Below, piece by piece: positions 44,440-53,689 of a DNA stretch of 64,000 nt. Source of the DNA: Brevibacterium permense (lineage in GTDB: Bacteria > Actinomycetota > Actinomycetes > Actinomycetales > Brevibacteriaceae). The stretch lies in NCBI RefSeq assembly GCF_025506275.1, contig NZ_QYCP01000092.1, forward strand, positions 62,001 to 126,000. Reading direction: 5' to 3'. The position numbers were made by a program, and so were the translations under genes. Each line of letters opens with the position of its first letter. Positions within the stretch are counted from its first letter, which is position 1. The notes under the pieces are model-generated. The model had not been told where the DNA came from, did not search any database, and saw nothing but the letters and a program-made list of their open reading frames with translations.

Positions 44440-47400
44440 ATGATCCTAACGCTAATCGCTCTGGCCGCACTCGTCGCGCTCACACCCGTTCTCACCCGTT
44501 TCGTCGGTCGGGAGAGCGGCTGGCCGTTGGCGATCGCCTATCTCGGCGTGGCAGCCCTGTTCACTCCCACCGCCGCCGAGGTGATGGCCGGTCGGAATCC
44601 GGAAGTGTCCTACCCCTGGATTCCCAGCTTCGGCGTGGACCTGGCGCTGCGCGCTGACGGAATCGGTGTCGTCTTCACCTATATCGCACTGATCATCGGT
44701 GCGGTCGTGTTCGTCTATTCGACGCGCTATCTCAGCCCTGGACGCAATACGAGCTTCTATTGGCTGATGGTGATCTTCACCTTCTCCATGGTCGCCCTCG
44801 TGCTGACCAACGATGTGCTCGTGCTGTTCGTGTGCTGGGAGCTGACTTCCCTGGCATCGTTCTTCCTCATCGCCCGGTCCGGATCCCCCGGGCAGGCACC
44901 GGCCCTGCGGACGATGTTCTTCACCTTCATCGGCGGCCTCAGTCTGCTGGTGGCCACCGGAGTGATCGTCGCCGTGACCGGTACGACGAACCTCGCCGAG
45001 GCGATCAGCTCCCCGGTGTGGGCGGGCCAGCCCGAAGTCACGACGCTCGTGGCTCTGCTCGTCGGCGTCGCAGCCATGACGAAGTCGGCTCAGTTCCCGT
45101 TCCACCCATGGCTGCCCGACGCGATGGCCGCCGCCACCCCTGTGTCGGCCTATCTGCATGCCGCAGCCGTCGTCAAGGCCGGCATCTTCCTCATGCTCCG
45201 GTTCTCACCGACCTTCCACGCGACACCGGCATGGAATGTCCTGCTCGTGACGGCAGGACTCCTCACTGCCTGCCTGGGCGGCTGGTTCGCGCTCAACCAA
45301 CATGACGTGAAGAAGCTCATGGCCTATTCGACCGTGTCCCAACTCGGTCTCATCACCGCGGTCATCGGCGTCGGCACCGAGGCTGCGATCGCTGCCGCCA
45401 CCCTCCACGTCATCGCGCATGCACTGTTCAAGTCCGGCCTGTTCATGATGGTCGGCGTCGTCGACCACCTCGCCGGCACCAGAGACCTCGCACGGATTCC
45501 GAAGCTCCTGCGCACCGCTCCGGCGGCGTTCACGGTGATGATCATCGGCTGTGCGTCCATGGCCGGGATTCCGCCGCTGTTGGGATTCGTGTCCAAGGAG
45601 GCTCTATTCACTGCGCTGGGGGAGACCCCGGGCGGGCCCTGGGCCGGTTGGGTGGCTCTGCTCGTCGCCGTGGGTGCCTCGGTGCTCACCTTCGCCTACT
45701 GCGCGAAGACGGTCTGGGGCAGCTTCATCGACGGTCGCGAACCCGAGGAGCGTCGCATCCACCGCGGTTCACCCGTCATGCTCATCGCAGCGGCCCTGCC
45801 GATCCTGGCCTCGGTGCCGCTGAGCTTCGTCCTGTTCCTCCTCGACCCCCCGCTCGACCAGGTGGTGCGGGCAGCGGTGCCGACAGCCTCGGAGCATGTG
45901 CACCTGGCGCTGTGGCACGGGTTCAACATCGAACTGCTCGCCTCCGGGCTCATCATCGTCATCGGCGTGTTCATCATCCTCCGCCGGTCACGAGTCTTCG
46001 TCTTCTTCCACAAGGCCACGCTGCCCTTCGACGGTTCCGATGTCATCGACTCGCTGACGAAGACTCTCAAACGCCTGGGATACGGGCTCTCCGCCTTCGT
46101 CCGTCCCATGAACTCAGGGCCGTATCTCGCTCTGTCCCTGGGCGGACTGAGTGTGCTCGCCATCGGGGCCCTGCCTGTCGTCTACGCCGAACTGCCGCCG
46201 CTGCAGGAGAACCTCAGCCGCCCGGTGGACTTCATTCTGCTCATCCTCATCACCGTGGCTGTGCTCGTCCTCTGCACCTCGCACTCACGGCTGACCACCG
46301 TTGTGGCGCTCTCGGCCATCGGCATACTCGCGACCGTGCAGATCCTCGCCCTCGGCGCCCCCGACGTCACCCTGACACAGCTGCTCGTCGAAGCGATGAC
46401 GATCATCGTCATCATGCTCGTGCTGCAGAAGCTGCCGCGCTCATTCTGGAAGTACCCGAAGCGCAAGCAGACACCGCGTCTGCTCCTGGCGATCATCGTC
46501 GGCGCGAGCGTCTCCGGACTGACTCTGGCGCTCAACGGCCGTCGGGGACGCTCTGCCCTCGGCCAGTATTACCTCGACAAGGCTCCGGAGATCAGCGGCG
46601 GAGACAACATCGTCAACACCATCCTCGTCGAATTCCGTGCCCTCGACACCCTCGGTGAGCTGACCGTCCTCGGCATGGCCGGAATCGCGATCGTCGCGGT
46701 GATGTCGACGGTCAAGGACAAGTTCATCGACCCGCCGGCCGAGAACATCCCGGAACCTCCGCGGCCCCCGTGGGTGTCGATCCGCCCCAAAGGCACCTCC
46801 GCATATCGAGCCGTCCACGAGGCGTGGCCGAACGTCATCCCTCTGCAGCTGACCCTGAAGGTTCTCGGGCCGCTGCTGGCGCTGAGTTCCCTGCTCATCT
46901 TCTGGCGCGGTCACAACTCCCCTGGAGGCGGGTTCATCGCCGCCCTCGTCGGTTCCGCGGTCATCGGTCTGGCCTACCTGTCCACGCCGAAGGACCGGGC
47001 TCTCGGTCCACCGCGTGCGCCCCTCTACCTCATCGGCTCCGGAGTCGCCACGGCTGTGGTCACAGGAATCGTCGGTCTCCTGTTCGCCGGTTCGTTCCTC
47101 CAGCCGCTGCACACGGAATTTGCCGGTCAGCATTGGACGACATCGATGCTCTTCGACGTCGGCGTCTACTTGGCGGTACTCGGCCTCATGCTGCTCTCGT
47201 TCAACCTCCTCGGTGTCTCGGACTCCGCGGCCACTCCGGCCGGAGACGATGTGCTCACCAACGGCATCATCCGCCGCGACGTCGAACGCACACGCGAACG
47301 TGCCGATGAACTGCTCTACGGTGAGCTGAGCGGTCCGATGGAGGCTATCCGCGGGGAACGCCCCGAACGCAGCCGCCGCCGCGGTGTCGAAGCGTCCGGG

Positions 47401-47478
47401 GAAGCGAAGGTGCGCGCGAATTCGACGCATATCCTCCACGGGGATCCACCAGCCGACGGAGATGAGGAGGAAGCATGA
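44440..47478 (+). CDS. mnhA: Na+/H+ antiporter subunit A fused to B (MrpAB)
   Basis: A 1012-residue membrane subunit of the multisubunit Mrp antiporter, related to NuoL of complex I. The proton-translocating domain has VLFVCWELTSLASFFLI (Glu), TKSAQFPFHPWLPDAM (Lys) and YLHAAAVVKAGIFLM. Around residue 800 onward an MnhB-type region follows (WRGHNSPGGGFIAALVGSAV ... SMLFDVGVYLAVLGLMLLS). No separate mnhB exists in the operon, so A and B are fused, as in many Actinobacteria. The final 70 residues are charged and cytoplasmic. It overlaps mnhC by 4 bases. Confidence 0.93.
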   Translation: MILTLIALAALVALTPVLTRFVGRESGWPLAIAYLGVAALFTPTAAEVMAGRNPEVSYPWIPSFGVDLALRADGIGVVFTYIALIIGAVVFVYSTRYLSPGRNTSFYWLMVIFTFSMVALVLTNDVLVLFVCWELTSLASFFLIARSGSPGQAPALRTMFFTFIGGLSLLVATGVIVAVTGTTNLAEAISSPVWAGQPEVTTLVALLVGVAAMTKSAQFPFHPWLPDAMAAATPVSAYLHAAAVVKAGIFLMLRFSPTFHATPAWNVLLVTAGLLTACLGGWFALNQHDVKKLMAYSTVSQLGLITAVIGVGTEAAIAAATLHVIAHALFKSGLFMMVGVVDHLAGTRDLARIPKLLRTAPAAFTVMIIGCASMAGIPPLLGFVSKEALFTALGETPGGPWAGWVALLVAVGASVLTFAYCAKTVWGSFIDGREPEERRIHRGSPVMLIAAALPILASVPLSFVLFLLDPPLDQVVRAAVPTASEHVHLALWHGFNIELLASGLIIVIGVFIILRRSRVFVFFHKATLPFDGSDVIDSLTKTLKRLGYGLSAFVRPMNSGPYLALSLGGLSVLAIGALPVVYAELPPLQENLSRPVDFILLILITVAVLVLCTSHSRLTTVVALSAIGILATVQILALGAPDVTLTQLLVEAMTIIVIMLVLQKLPRSFWKYPKRKQTPRLLLAIIVGASVSGLTLALNGRRGRSALGQYYLDKAPEISGGDNIVNTILVEFRALDTLGELTVLGMAGIAIVAVMSTVKDKFIDPPAENIPEPPRPPWVSIRPKGTSAYRAVHEAWPNVIPLQLTLKVLGPLLALSSLLIFWRGHNSPGGGFIAALVGSAVIGLAYLSTPKDRALGPPRAPLYLIGSGVATAVVTGIVGLLFAGSFLQPLHTEFAGQHWTTSMLFDVGVYLAVLGLMLLSFNLLGVSDSAATPAGDDVLTNGIIRRDVERTRERADELLYGELSGPMEAIRGERPERSRRRGVEASGEAKVRANSTHILHGDPPADGDEEEA

Positions 47479-47807
47479 TCCTGGCACTGACGATCGGCGT
47501 CCTCACCACAGGCGGCGTCTACCTCATGATGCAGCGCTCCATGGTCCGGGGAGTCTTCGGACTCACACTCATCTCCCATGCCGCGAACTTCATCCTGCTG
47601 TCGGCCGGAGTCGGGGCCTGGCGAGGCGAACCGCTGGCCGGACGCGGAGACCTCACCGAGGCGGCCGATCCGCTGCCTCAGGCCTTCGTCCTCACAGCCA
47701 TCGTCATCACCTTGGCGGTGACTATCTTCATGCTAGCGCTGGCCGTGCTGGGCCACGATGACGATCAGAAACGCAATCCCGAGACAGGGGAGGAGCGCGA
47801 CTCATGA
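47475..47807 (+). CDS. mnhC: Na+/H+ antiporter subunit C (NuoK-like)
   Basis: A 110-residue subunit with three membrane helices. VRGVFGLTLISHAANFILLSAG and PLPQAFVLTAIVITLAVT match MnhC/NuoK, including the DPLPQALVLTAIVI signature. Overlaps both neighbours by 4 bases, so the subunits are translated in coupled fashion. Confidence 0.93.
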   Translation: MILALTIGVLTTGGVYLMMQRSMVRGVFGLTLISHAANFILLSAGVGAWRGEPLAGRGDLTEAADPLPQAFVLTAIVITLAVTIFMLALAVLGHDDDQKRNPETGEERDS

Positions 47808-49321
47808 ACTCCGCACTGCTCCTCCTGCTCATCGGCATCCCGCTCCTGGCCTCGGCCCTGAGCGTGCTCATCACCTCACGCGCCTTCGACCGGCTGCTCC
47901 TGCTCGCCGTTCCTGTGCTCGTCGGCGGCAGCGGCATCGCCCTCCTCGGGGTGCACGCCTCGATCCCGGTGATCGCCCATTCGGTCGGTGACTATGTGCC
48001 CGGCCTGGCGATCGTGTTCGTCTCGGACACGTTCACCGCGCTCATGCTCGTGCTCACCTCGCTCGTGGCGCTCGTCAGCAGCCTGTTCCTCATCTCCACC
48101 GGAGAGGACCAGTACAGATTCGTCCCGGCTCTCATCCTGATGATGCTCACCGGCGTCTACGGTGCGCTGCTGACCGGTGATCTGTTCAACTTCTTCGTCT
48201 TCGTCGAAGTCATGATGCTGCCTGCCTATGCGCTGATCGCCGTCACCGGCACCTGGCGCAGGCTCGGCATCGGACGTCTCTACGTCATGGTCAACCTGCT
48301 GACCTCGACGATGCTGCTCATCGGTGTCGGGTTCGTCTACGGAGCCACCGGAACCGTCAACCTCGCCGTCCTGGCAGATCAGGGCCGCCCGACCGGACAG
48401 GCCGCGATCGCTCTGGGCGTGGTGCTGCTCTCCCTGTTCATCAAGGCCGGCGGCGCGCCCTTCCACGGGTGGCTCGTCCGCACCTATCCGAACACCTCGG
48501 CGGGCATGATGTCGCTGTTCTCCGGCCTGCATTCGAAGGTCGGGCTCTATGCGATCTATCGCATCTACACCACCGTCTACGGTGAACCTGCCCCGTGGGC
48601 GACCGTCATCCTCATCGTCGCGGTGGCCAGCATCCTCATCGGTGCGATCTCCGGGTTCGGGCAGGTGCGGGTGCGCAACGTGCTCGGATTCCAGATGACG
48701 GCCGGTGTGGGCCATATCCTCATCGGCGTCACCCTGCTGACTTCGGCGGCTCTCGGTGCCGGTGCCTTCTACATGATGCACCACATGATCACGATGGCAG
48801 GCCTCCTGCTCATCATGGGTGCCGTCGAACAGACCTACGGCACCGGTTCCTTCCGCAAGCTCTCGGGGCTCGCCTCACGGGAGCGGTGGGCGACCGTCCT
48901 CATGATCCTCGGACTCTTCTCACTCGTCGGTCTGCCGCCGACCTCGGGACTGTGGGGCAAGGTCGGACTCGTCAGGGCCTCCACGGACACCGGCGGCGGC
49001 TTCGGATGGGTCCTGGTCGCCGTCATCGTCGCGGGCGCACTGATCAGTCTGCTGGCGCTTCAGCGCACCTGGCGCAACACCTTCTGGGGACCGCCGATGC
49101 AGACGTACCGTCCGGACTCGGCTGAGACCGGGCGTGCTCCGGCCGAACCGATCACGCGCAGCGTGCGCATCCCGGGCCGACTGCTGGTGCCCGCCACGAT
49201 CATGATCGGGCTGTCCGTTGCGCTCTTCTGCTTCCCGGAGCCTCTGCTCGCCCTCACTCATCGGGCAGCCGAAGGTCTGCTCGACCACAGTGACTACATC
49301 GAGGCGGTGATGGCACCGTGA
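47804..49321 (+). CDS. mnhD: Na+/H+ antiporter subunit D (NuoN/M-like)
   Basis: A 505-residue subunit with about 14 helices. FNFFVFVEVMMLPAYALIAV holds the conserved Glu and FIKAGGAPFHGWLVRTYP the Lys of the ion path; SGLHSKVGLYAIYRI and GLPPTSGLWGK are further family blocks. With subunit A it provides proton/sodium translocation. Overlaps mnhC and mnhE. Confidence 0.93.
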   Translation: MNSALLLLLIGIPLLASALSVLITSRAFDRLLLLAVPVLVGGSGIALLGVHASIPVIAHSVGDYVPGLAIVFVSDTFTALMLVLTSLVALVSSLFLISTGEDQYRFVPALILMMLTGVYGALLTGDLFNFFVFVEVMMLPAYALIAVTGTWRRLGIGRLYVMVNLLTSTMLLIGVGFVYGATGTVNLAVLADQGRPTGQAAIALGVVLLSLFIKAGGAPFHGWLVRTYPNTSAGMMSLFSGLHSKVGLYAIYRIYTTVYGEPAPWATVILIVAVASILIGAISGFGQVRVRNVLGFQMTAGVGHILIGVTLLTSAALGAGAFYMMHHMITMAGLLLIMGAVEQTYGTGSFRKLSGLASRERWATVLMILGLFSLVGLPPTSGLWGKVGLVRASTDTGGGFGWVLVAVIVAGALISLLALQRTWRNTFWGPPMQTYRPDSAETGRAPAEPITRSVRIPGRLLVPATIMIGLSVALFCFPEPLLALTHRAAEGLLDHSDYIEAVMAP

Positions 49322-49695
49322 TGCGAGTCATCCACGGCATCTCATACGTCGGCTTCATCGTCTGGGCGATCATCACGGGCTCAGCGACCATCATCTCCCG
49401 ACTCTTCCGCAGCGACTACGCCCAGCCGATGATCGTCGAACTGCCGATGCGCTGCGCCACCGACCTCGAAGTCACGCTCTTCGCATCGTCGATCACCATC
49501 ACTCCCGGCACCCTGGTGACAGCGATCGCCGCCGGCACGTCGACGACCCCGCCGGTGATCTTCGTCCATGCTCTGTTCGAGGAGTCGGAGGAATCCGCTC
49601 TCGCCGGACTCATCGATATGGAATCCCGACTGCTGTCCATGACCCGCGGACGAGCACCGGGGCCACACACCGATCCGCAGGGAGGCCGTCCGTGA
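49318..49695 (+). CDS. mnhE: Na+/H+ antiporter subunit E
   Basis: A 125-residue subunit with the MnhE pattern: a short N-terminal hydrophobic stretch, PMIVELPMRCATDLEVTLFA, then SITITPGTLV and VIFVHALFEE. Either GTG 49318 (overlapping the mnhD stop) or ATG 49321 may be the start, a one-codon difference. Confidence 0.9.
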   Translation: MMRVIHGISYVGFIVWAIITGSATIISRLFRSDYAQPMIVELPMRCATDLEVTLFASSITITPGTLVTAIAAGTSTTPPVIFVHALFEESEESALAGLIDMESRLLSMTRGRAPGPHTDPQGGRP

Positions 49696-49952
49696 TCGTC
49701 ATCGCAAGCATCTGCGCGGTCATCCTCGCCGCCGCCATCATCATCGGCCTCATCCGCGTGCTCACCGCTCGCGATCAGGGCTCACGCGCGGTGGTCTCGG
49801 ACCTCATCTACTTCTCGGCGATCGCCATCGTCACCATGCTCGGCATCACCGTGTCCTCGTCGATCGTCCTCGATGTGATCTTCCTGTCGTCCATGGTGGG
49901 CATCCTCGCCACGATCGCTTTGTCCCGAATCCTCACGAGGGGGCACCGCTGA
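49692..49952 (+). CDS. mnhF: Na+/H+ antiporter subunit F
   Basis: An 86-residue subunit with three hydrophobic helices and the motif VLTARDQGSRAVVSDLIYFS between the first two, typical of MnhF. GTG start overlaps mnhE by 4 bases. Confidence 0.9.
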   Translation: MIVIASICAVILAAAIIIGLIRVLTARDQGSRAVVSDLIYFSAIAIVTMLGITVSSSIVLDVIFLSSMVGILATIALSRILTRGHR

Positions 49953-50341
49953 TGAATGAAGCACTCGCCACGACTCTCGTCGGGATCTTCGGAATCACCG
50001 GCTCCCTGCTGCTGCTCGGCTCCGCTCTGGCGATGTTCAGGGTCCGTGATGCCCTGTCTCGGATCAATGTGTTCTCTCCGGCCACCGGACTGGGCATGCC
50101 GTTCATCGTCATCGCGGCCTTCATCTACGACCTCTACGCGTCCGGGTTCTCCTGGAGTTCGCTGATCATGGCGGTCATCGCCGTGCTGTGCCTGATCATC
50201 GTGTCCTCGGTTGCGAGCAACACCCTGGCCAGGTCGGCGGTGCTGTCCGGACAGCCGGTGTTCCGGAAGACGTCACCGAATCGGCTGGCAGCGCCGCCCG
50301 AAGGGGTTGTCGACGTCGACCCCGACGCGAAGGACTCCTGA
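49952..50341 (+). CDS. mnhG: Na+/H+ antiporter subunit G
   Basis: A 129-residue subunit. FRVRDALSRINVFSPATGLGMPFI is the MnhG signature (usually R-x-PD-x-xxR-h-Q-A-x-T-K), followed by two helices and a polar tail. It is the last gene of the A(B)-C-D-E-F-G operon, sharing one base with mnhF, and converges with the AlkB-like gene 45 bases away. Confidence 0.9.
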   Translation: MNEALATTLVGIFGITGSLLLLGSALAMFRVRDALSRINVFSPATGLGMPFIVIAAFIYDLYASGFSWSSLIMAVIAVLCLIIVSSVASNTLARSAVLSGQPVFRKTSPNRLAAPPEGVVDVDPDAKDS

Positions 50342-50386
50342 GCCGACTCAGTCAGTTGGGTCTGCCCGGCCATTGATCACGTGAGC

Positions 50387-51109
50387 TCAGTCCCGTCCGG
50401 TCGTGCGCATCGTGATGTTGATCCTGCCCCCGCCGAGGTGATTCAGTCGTCCCGCATCCGGTGCAGTTCCCGGCTGGATCGACCTGACCCCGTGGTAGGC
50501 GAAGCGGGCAGGCCCGCCGAAGACGAAGGCGTCACCCGAAGCCAACCGCAGATCCTCGAAGGGACGGCTGCGTGTCTCCGTGTTCCCGAACCGGAAGAGG
50601 CAAGTATCGCCCAATGACAAGGAGACGACAGGGGCAGGATCGAATTCGTCCTTGTCCTGGTGCATACCCATCTTCGCGTGCTCGTCGTAGTAGTTCACGA
50701 GGGCCACATCCGGGTGGTAGTCGGCGGGGTCGAATCCCCACGCGGCGGCGGTACCCGGGGCGAGATCCGGTGCGGCCTCGACGACCGCTGCTGTGGACTG
50801 CAGAACCTGGCGGCCCAGACGGGCCATCCAATCGGGGAAGGGCAGCACCACCTTGTCGTTGACGTCGACGGCGCGGCGGTCGTAGCGCCCGGGCTGCCAA
50901 TGCCAACCCAGCCCGATCGTCGTGACACTCATCGGATGCCCTGCGATCATCGTCGCATGGGGAGGAACCGGACCGGACTGCCAATCGGCATAGCGGGCGA
51001 TGATCCACTGCTGCGCCTCGGCGCTGAGGAAACCCGGTACCCAGACCGCGCCGGGGGCGACGATTCTCGGTCGGCGGTCGAAGGCCTCATCGGCGAAGAG
51101 CGAATCCAT
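50387..51109 (-). CDS. AlkB-like 2-oxoglutarate/Fe(II) oxygenase
   Basis: A 240-residue cytoplasmic dioxygenase of the type that removes alkyl groups from nucleic acid bases. The iron ligands are the HxD pair in MGMHQDKDE and a later His in FAYHGVR; the 2-oxoglutarate Arg is in GGRINITMRTTGRD. LVNYYDEHAKMGMHQD is the AlkB signature. Length is slightly longer than E. coli AlkB (216). It starts at 51109, divergent from the broken hydrolase gene. Confidence 0.9.
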   Translation of the reverse strand: MDSLFADEAFDRRPRIVAPGAVWVPGFLSAEAQQWIIARYADWQSGPVPPHATMIAGHPMSVTTIGLGWHWQPGRYDRRAVDVNDKVVLPFPDWMARLGRQVLQSTAAVVEAAPDLAPGTAAAWGFDPADYHPDVALVNYYDEHAKMGMHQDKDEFDPAPVVSLSLGDTCLFRFGNTETRSRPFEDLRLASGDAFVFGGPARFAYHGVRSIQPGTAPDAGRLNHLGGGRINITMRTTGRD

Positions 51110-51165
51110 GTCTACCAGGATGCCAGAGCGGGATCGAGAGTGATCACGAGGCCAGAGGAGTCGCG

Positions 51166-51538
51166 ATGAACGCAGCCAATCCGCAATTGATCTTCCTCCA
51201 CGGCGCCGGTGAGCGCGCCGACGTCTGGGACGACGTCATCGCCGAACTGCGGGCCGATTGGTCGGGCAACGCCATCGACCTCGGCGAACTCGGCGTCATC
51301 GACGATGGAATGTTTGACTTGTCCGACGCCGCGGATCGAGTTCTGCAGGCGATCGAAGCGGAGCAGTCGACAGTGGTCTGCGCACTCTCTCTCGGTGCGA
51401 TGGTGGCGACGGCGGTCGCGGCCCGAGCCGACCCCGGCGCCCTCGACGCGCTGATTCTCCAGTCATCCGGCGGCGTTCGCAGCGCACCTGCGCGAATACC
51501 TCTCTGCCACGTCGGCACGCACGCCGCGGGGCCGGTGA
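51166..51538 (+). pseudogene. Alpha/beta hydrolase with internal deletion
   Basis: A good ribosome binding site (agagga) and ATG begin an alpha/beta hydrolase: LIFLHGAGERADVWDDVI holds the oxyanion turn and VVCALSLGAMVATAVAARAD the nucleophile elbow. Homology-like text stops near residue 100 (LDALILQSSGG). In the +1 frame from 51464 a typical hydrolase C-terminus appears (HPAAFAAHLREYLSATS) and stops at 51536-51538. The cap and the catalytic Asp/His part are missing, so about half of the gene has been lost by deletion with frame change. The first frame stays open far beyond, but only as the reverse of the reductase gene. Confidence 0.7.
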
Positions 51539-51560
51539 CATTCGGTCACCGGCCCCGCGG
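51524..51560. terminator. Strong terminator after the FAD reductase
   Basis: A perfect 16-bp GC-rich stem (ccgcggggccggtgac and complement) with a 5-base loop, 46 bases beyond the reductase stop on the minus strand. It also ends the broken hydrolase gene. Confidence 0.75.
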
Positions 51561-51606
51561 AGTCGACGATGGATCGCCGATCGGTCCGACTCGGACGTTC
51601 TCGGAC

Positions 51607-52818
51607 TCAGAGTTCGCCGACCGGCACCTGTTCGTCGGCAAGACGGTCGGCGCTCACTTCCTTGCCGATGAGGGCGCGAAGCTCGTCGCCGTAGTCCCAG
51701 ACATTGACGTTCATGGCCGCGGTGACCTTGCCGCCTCGGTGCCAGAACACGATGAGTTCGCCGCTGGACTTGTCGCCGCGGATGACAACGTCGTCCTCGG
51801 ATCCGCCTCGACCGACGTATTCCATGCCGAGGTCGAACTGGTCGGTGTAGAAATACGGCTGCCAGTCATAGGACTTGGTCCCGCCGCTGATCGTCGAGGC
51901 AGCGACCTCGGCCTGGCGAACTGCATTGTCCCAGTGCTCGACGCGCAGACGTTCACCGCGCAGAACGTTCTTCGCATTCGCGATATCGCCGATGGCAAGA
52001 ATGCTGCCATCAGAAGTGCGCATCTGTTCGTCGACGATCACGCCGTTCTCGGTCGTCAAACCCGCCGAGGAGGCCAGATCGACGGCGGGATCCGCGCCGA
52101 TTCCGATGACGACGAGATCGGCGGGAACATTTCCGGCAGACGTTTCGACGGCCTCGACAGCGGAGTCACCGGTGAAGGCTGTCGTGTCCGCGTTCTTGAG
52201 GAAGTTCACTCCGTTCTTTCGGTGCAGGTCTTCGAAGTACTCTCCGAGTTCCTGCCCGAGGACACCGGAGAGCGGGGGAGCATCGGTGTTGAGGATGACC
52301 GTGACATCGCAGTCGTGAGACTTCGCCGCGGCCGCAACTTCGAGGCCGATCCAGCCGCCGCCGATGATCGCGACTTTCTTGCCCTCGCCGAACTGGGACC
52401 GGATGGCCACGGCATCCCCGGCGTCGCGGAGAGTGTGGATATTGCCCAGTTGAGCGCCGGGGACATCGAGAGTTCGGGGCACCGATCCGGTCGCGAGGAT
52501 CACCTGACCATAGGACATGTCTCCGCCGTCGTCGAGTGTGAGGGTCTGAGCATCTGGGTCGACCGAGGTCACCGAGGAGCCGAAGAACGTCTCGACGTCG
52601 TGGGCCGAGTACCAGTCTTCTCCTCGGAGGGCCGAGTCGGCGGGATCCGAACCCTCGATCATCACCTTCTTCGACAGGTCCGGGCGGTAGTACGGAGCCG
52701 CGGGATCGGTGCCGACGAGCGCGATCCGAGCGGTGTAACCGGCATCCCGCAGCGATTCGACCACGGTGCCTCCTGCCAGGCCTGCGCCGATGACGACTGT
52801 TCCGAATTCTTCTGCCAT
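51607..52818 (-). CDS. FAD-dependent NAD(P)H:ferredoxin/rubredoxin reductase-like protein
   Basis: A 403-residue two-dinucleotide-fold flavoprotein. FAD binding: VVIGAGLAGGTVVESLRDAG near residue 7. NAD(P)H binding: VAIIGGGWIGLEVAAAAKSH near 150. The second FAD contact ILAIGDIAN lies near 285. A C-terminal reductase domain follows (YDWQPYFYTDQFD). This is the ferredoxin reductase type that serves oxygenases and P450s, but no oxygenase partner is adjacent. The ATG at 52818 has aaagga upstream; the frame is open beyond it only through the tRNA-Ala gene. Confidence 0.9.
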   Translation of the reverse strand: MAEEFGTVVIGAGLAGGTVVESLRDAGYTARIALVGTDPAAPYYRPDLSKKVMIEGSDPADSALRGEDWYSAHDVETFFGSSVTSVDPDAQTLTLDDGGDMSYGQVILATGSVPRTLDVPGAQLGNIHTLRDAGDAVAIRSQFGEGKKVAIIGGGWIGLEVAAAAKSHDCDVTVILNTDAPPLSGVLGQELGEYFEDLHRKNGVNFLKNADTTAFTGDSAVEAVETSAGNVPADLVVIGIGADPAVDLASSAGLTTENGVIVDEQMRTSDGSILAIGDIANAKNVLRGERLRVEHWDNAVRQAEVAASTISGGTKSYDWQPYFYTDQFDLGMEYVGRGGSEDDVVIRGDKSSGELIVFWHRGGKVTAAMNVNVWDYGDELRALIGKEVSADRLADEQVPVGEL

Positions 52819-52939
52819 TGTGGGTCCTTTCGTAGAGGGGACTCCCTTTCGACTGTACTCGCCGAGTTCAAGTGGCTCCACCGGGTCCGCCCCAGGTGAC
52901 ACACTGTGCCTCACGAGGTCCCATACCGCTTGTGCGATT

Positions 52940-52969
52940 TTGATCAAGGGCAGGGGGCAGGCGTAAACT
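52940..52969 (+). promoter_or_regulatory. Promoter of tRNA-Ala
   Basis: TTGATC (52940-52945) and TAAACT (52964-52969) with an 18-base spacer, 11 bases before the tRNA. Confidence 0.6.
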
Positions 52970-52980
52970 GAAGTCGAAAA

Positions 52981-53053
52981 GGGGCTATAGCTCAGTTGGT
53001 AGAGCGTCTCGTTCGCAATGAGAAGGTCAGGGGTTCGATTCCCCTTAGCTCCA
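52981..53053 (+). tRNA. tRNA-Ala (CGC)
   Basis: Acceptor GGGGCTA (52981-52987) pairs with TAGCTCC (53046-53052, one G-T pair). The D-arm has GCTCAGTTGGTAGAGC, the anticodon loop TTCGCAA gives CGC, and the T-loop is GGTTCGATTCC. Discriminator A; CCA not encoded. Confidence 0.95.
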
Positions 53054-53171
53054 CACATCTCTCCGTCGACTCGTTCGATGCCGAACAGTGCGTTGTGGAC
53101 CTCATGCAATCGGAGCCGGACTCCGGGTCAGGCATCGCGTCGACGCGAGCAGGAGTCAGGACGGACGTGCA

Positions 53172-53528
53172 ATGAACACGAAGACGGCGGTCATGACCGG
53201 CATCCTGGGCCTTGCCGGGGTTGCCCATTTCACCCGACCCAACCTGTTTGACTCCATCGTCCCGCCTCGGTTGGGCAATCCACGATTCTGGACCTACGCC
53301 AGCGGCATCGCCGAACTCGGTTGTGCAGGACTGTTGGCCAACCCGGCCACCCGTCGCCTCGGCGGTGTCGCTTCTGCCGCGCTCATGGTCGGCGTCTTCC
53401 CGGCCAACATCTACACAGTGGTCAAGCAGTGGGACAATCCGAAGGGCCGAGCCATTGCCTGTGCGAGGCTGCCTCTGCAGATCCCGCTCGTGTGGGCATC
53501 GGCGGCGATTGCCGCTGAAACCGACTGA
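53172..53528 (+). CDS. DoxX-like small membrane protein
   Basis: A 118-residue protein with four hydrophobic stretches. GILGLAGVAHFTRPNLFDSIVPP and YASGIAELGCAGLLANPATRRLGG match the DoxX-like superfamily, whose bacterial roles are poorly known (some form a membrane oxidoreductase with redox partners). The ATG at 53172 is chosen for its Asn-Thr-Lys start before the first helix. It stands between tRNA-Ala and the glucosidase gene. Confidence 0.75.
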   Translation: MNTKTAVMTGILGLAGVAHFTRPNLFDSIVPPRLGNPRFWTYASGIAELGCAGLLANPATRRLGGVASAALMVGVFPANIYTVVKQWDNPKGRAIACARLPLQIPLVWASAAIAAETD

Positions 53529-53654
53529 TTTTCCTCCTGCGCACCCGATCCTCCCGCTGCGATCAGTCCTCGGCTGACCGGTCGCGGCGCCCCCTGCGCG
53601 CCGCCCGTCGTCCTCGTAGAGCGAAGACCCGGCTGCCAGGTTCCGCATCGTCTG

Positions 53655-53683
53655 TTGCAGGCCCTCACCAACCGTGACATATT
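53655..53683 (+). promoter_or_regulatory. Promoter for leaderless GH1 mRNA
   Basis: TTGCAG (53655-53660), 17 bases, CATATT (53678-53683). The ATG at 53690 lies 6 bases after the -10 box, and there is no ribosome binding site. Confidence 0.55.
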
Positions 53684-53689
53684 CGACTC

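Noticed and set aside
51167-52899. A 577-codon rightward frame starting in the hydrolase
   Set aside because: After about 105 codons it runs through a terminator hairpin and then reads the reverse of a clear FAD reductase gene.
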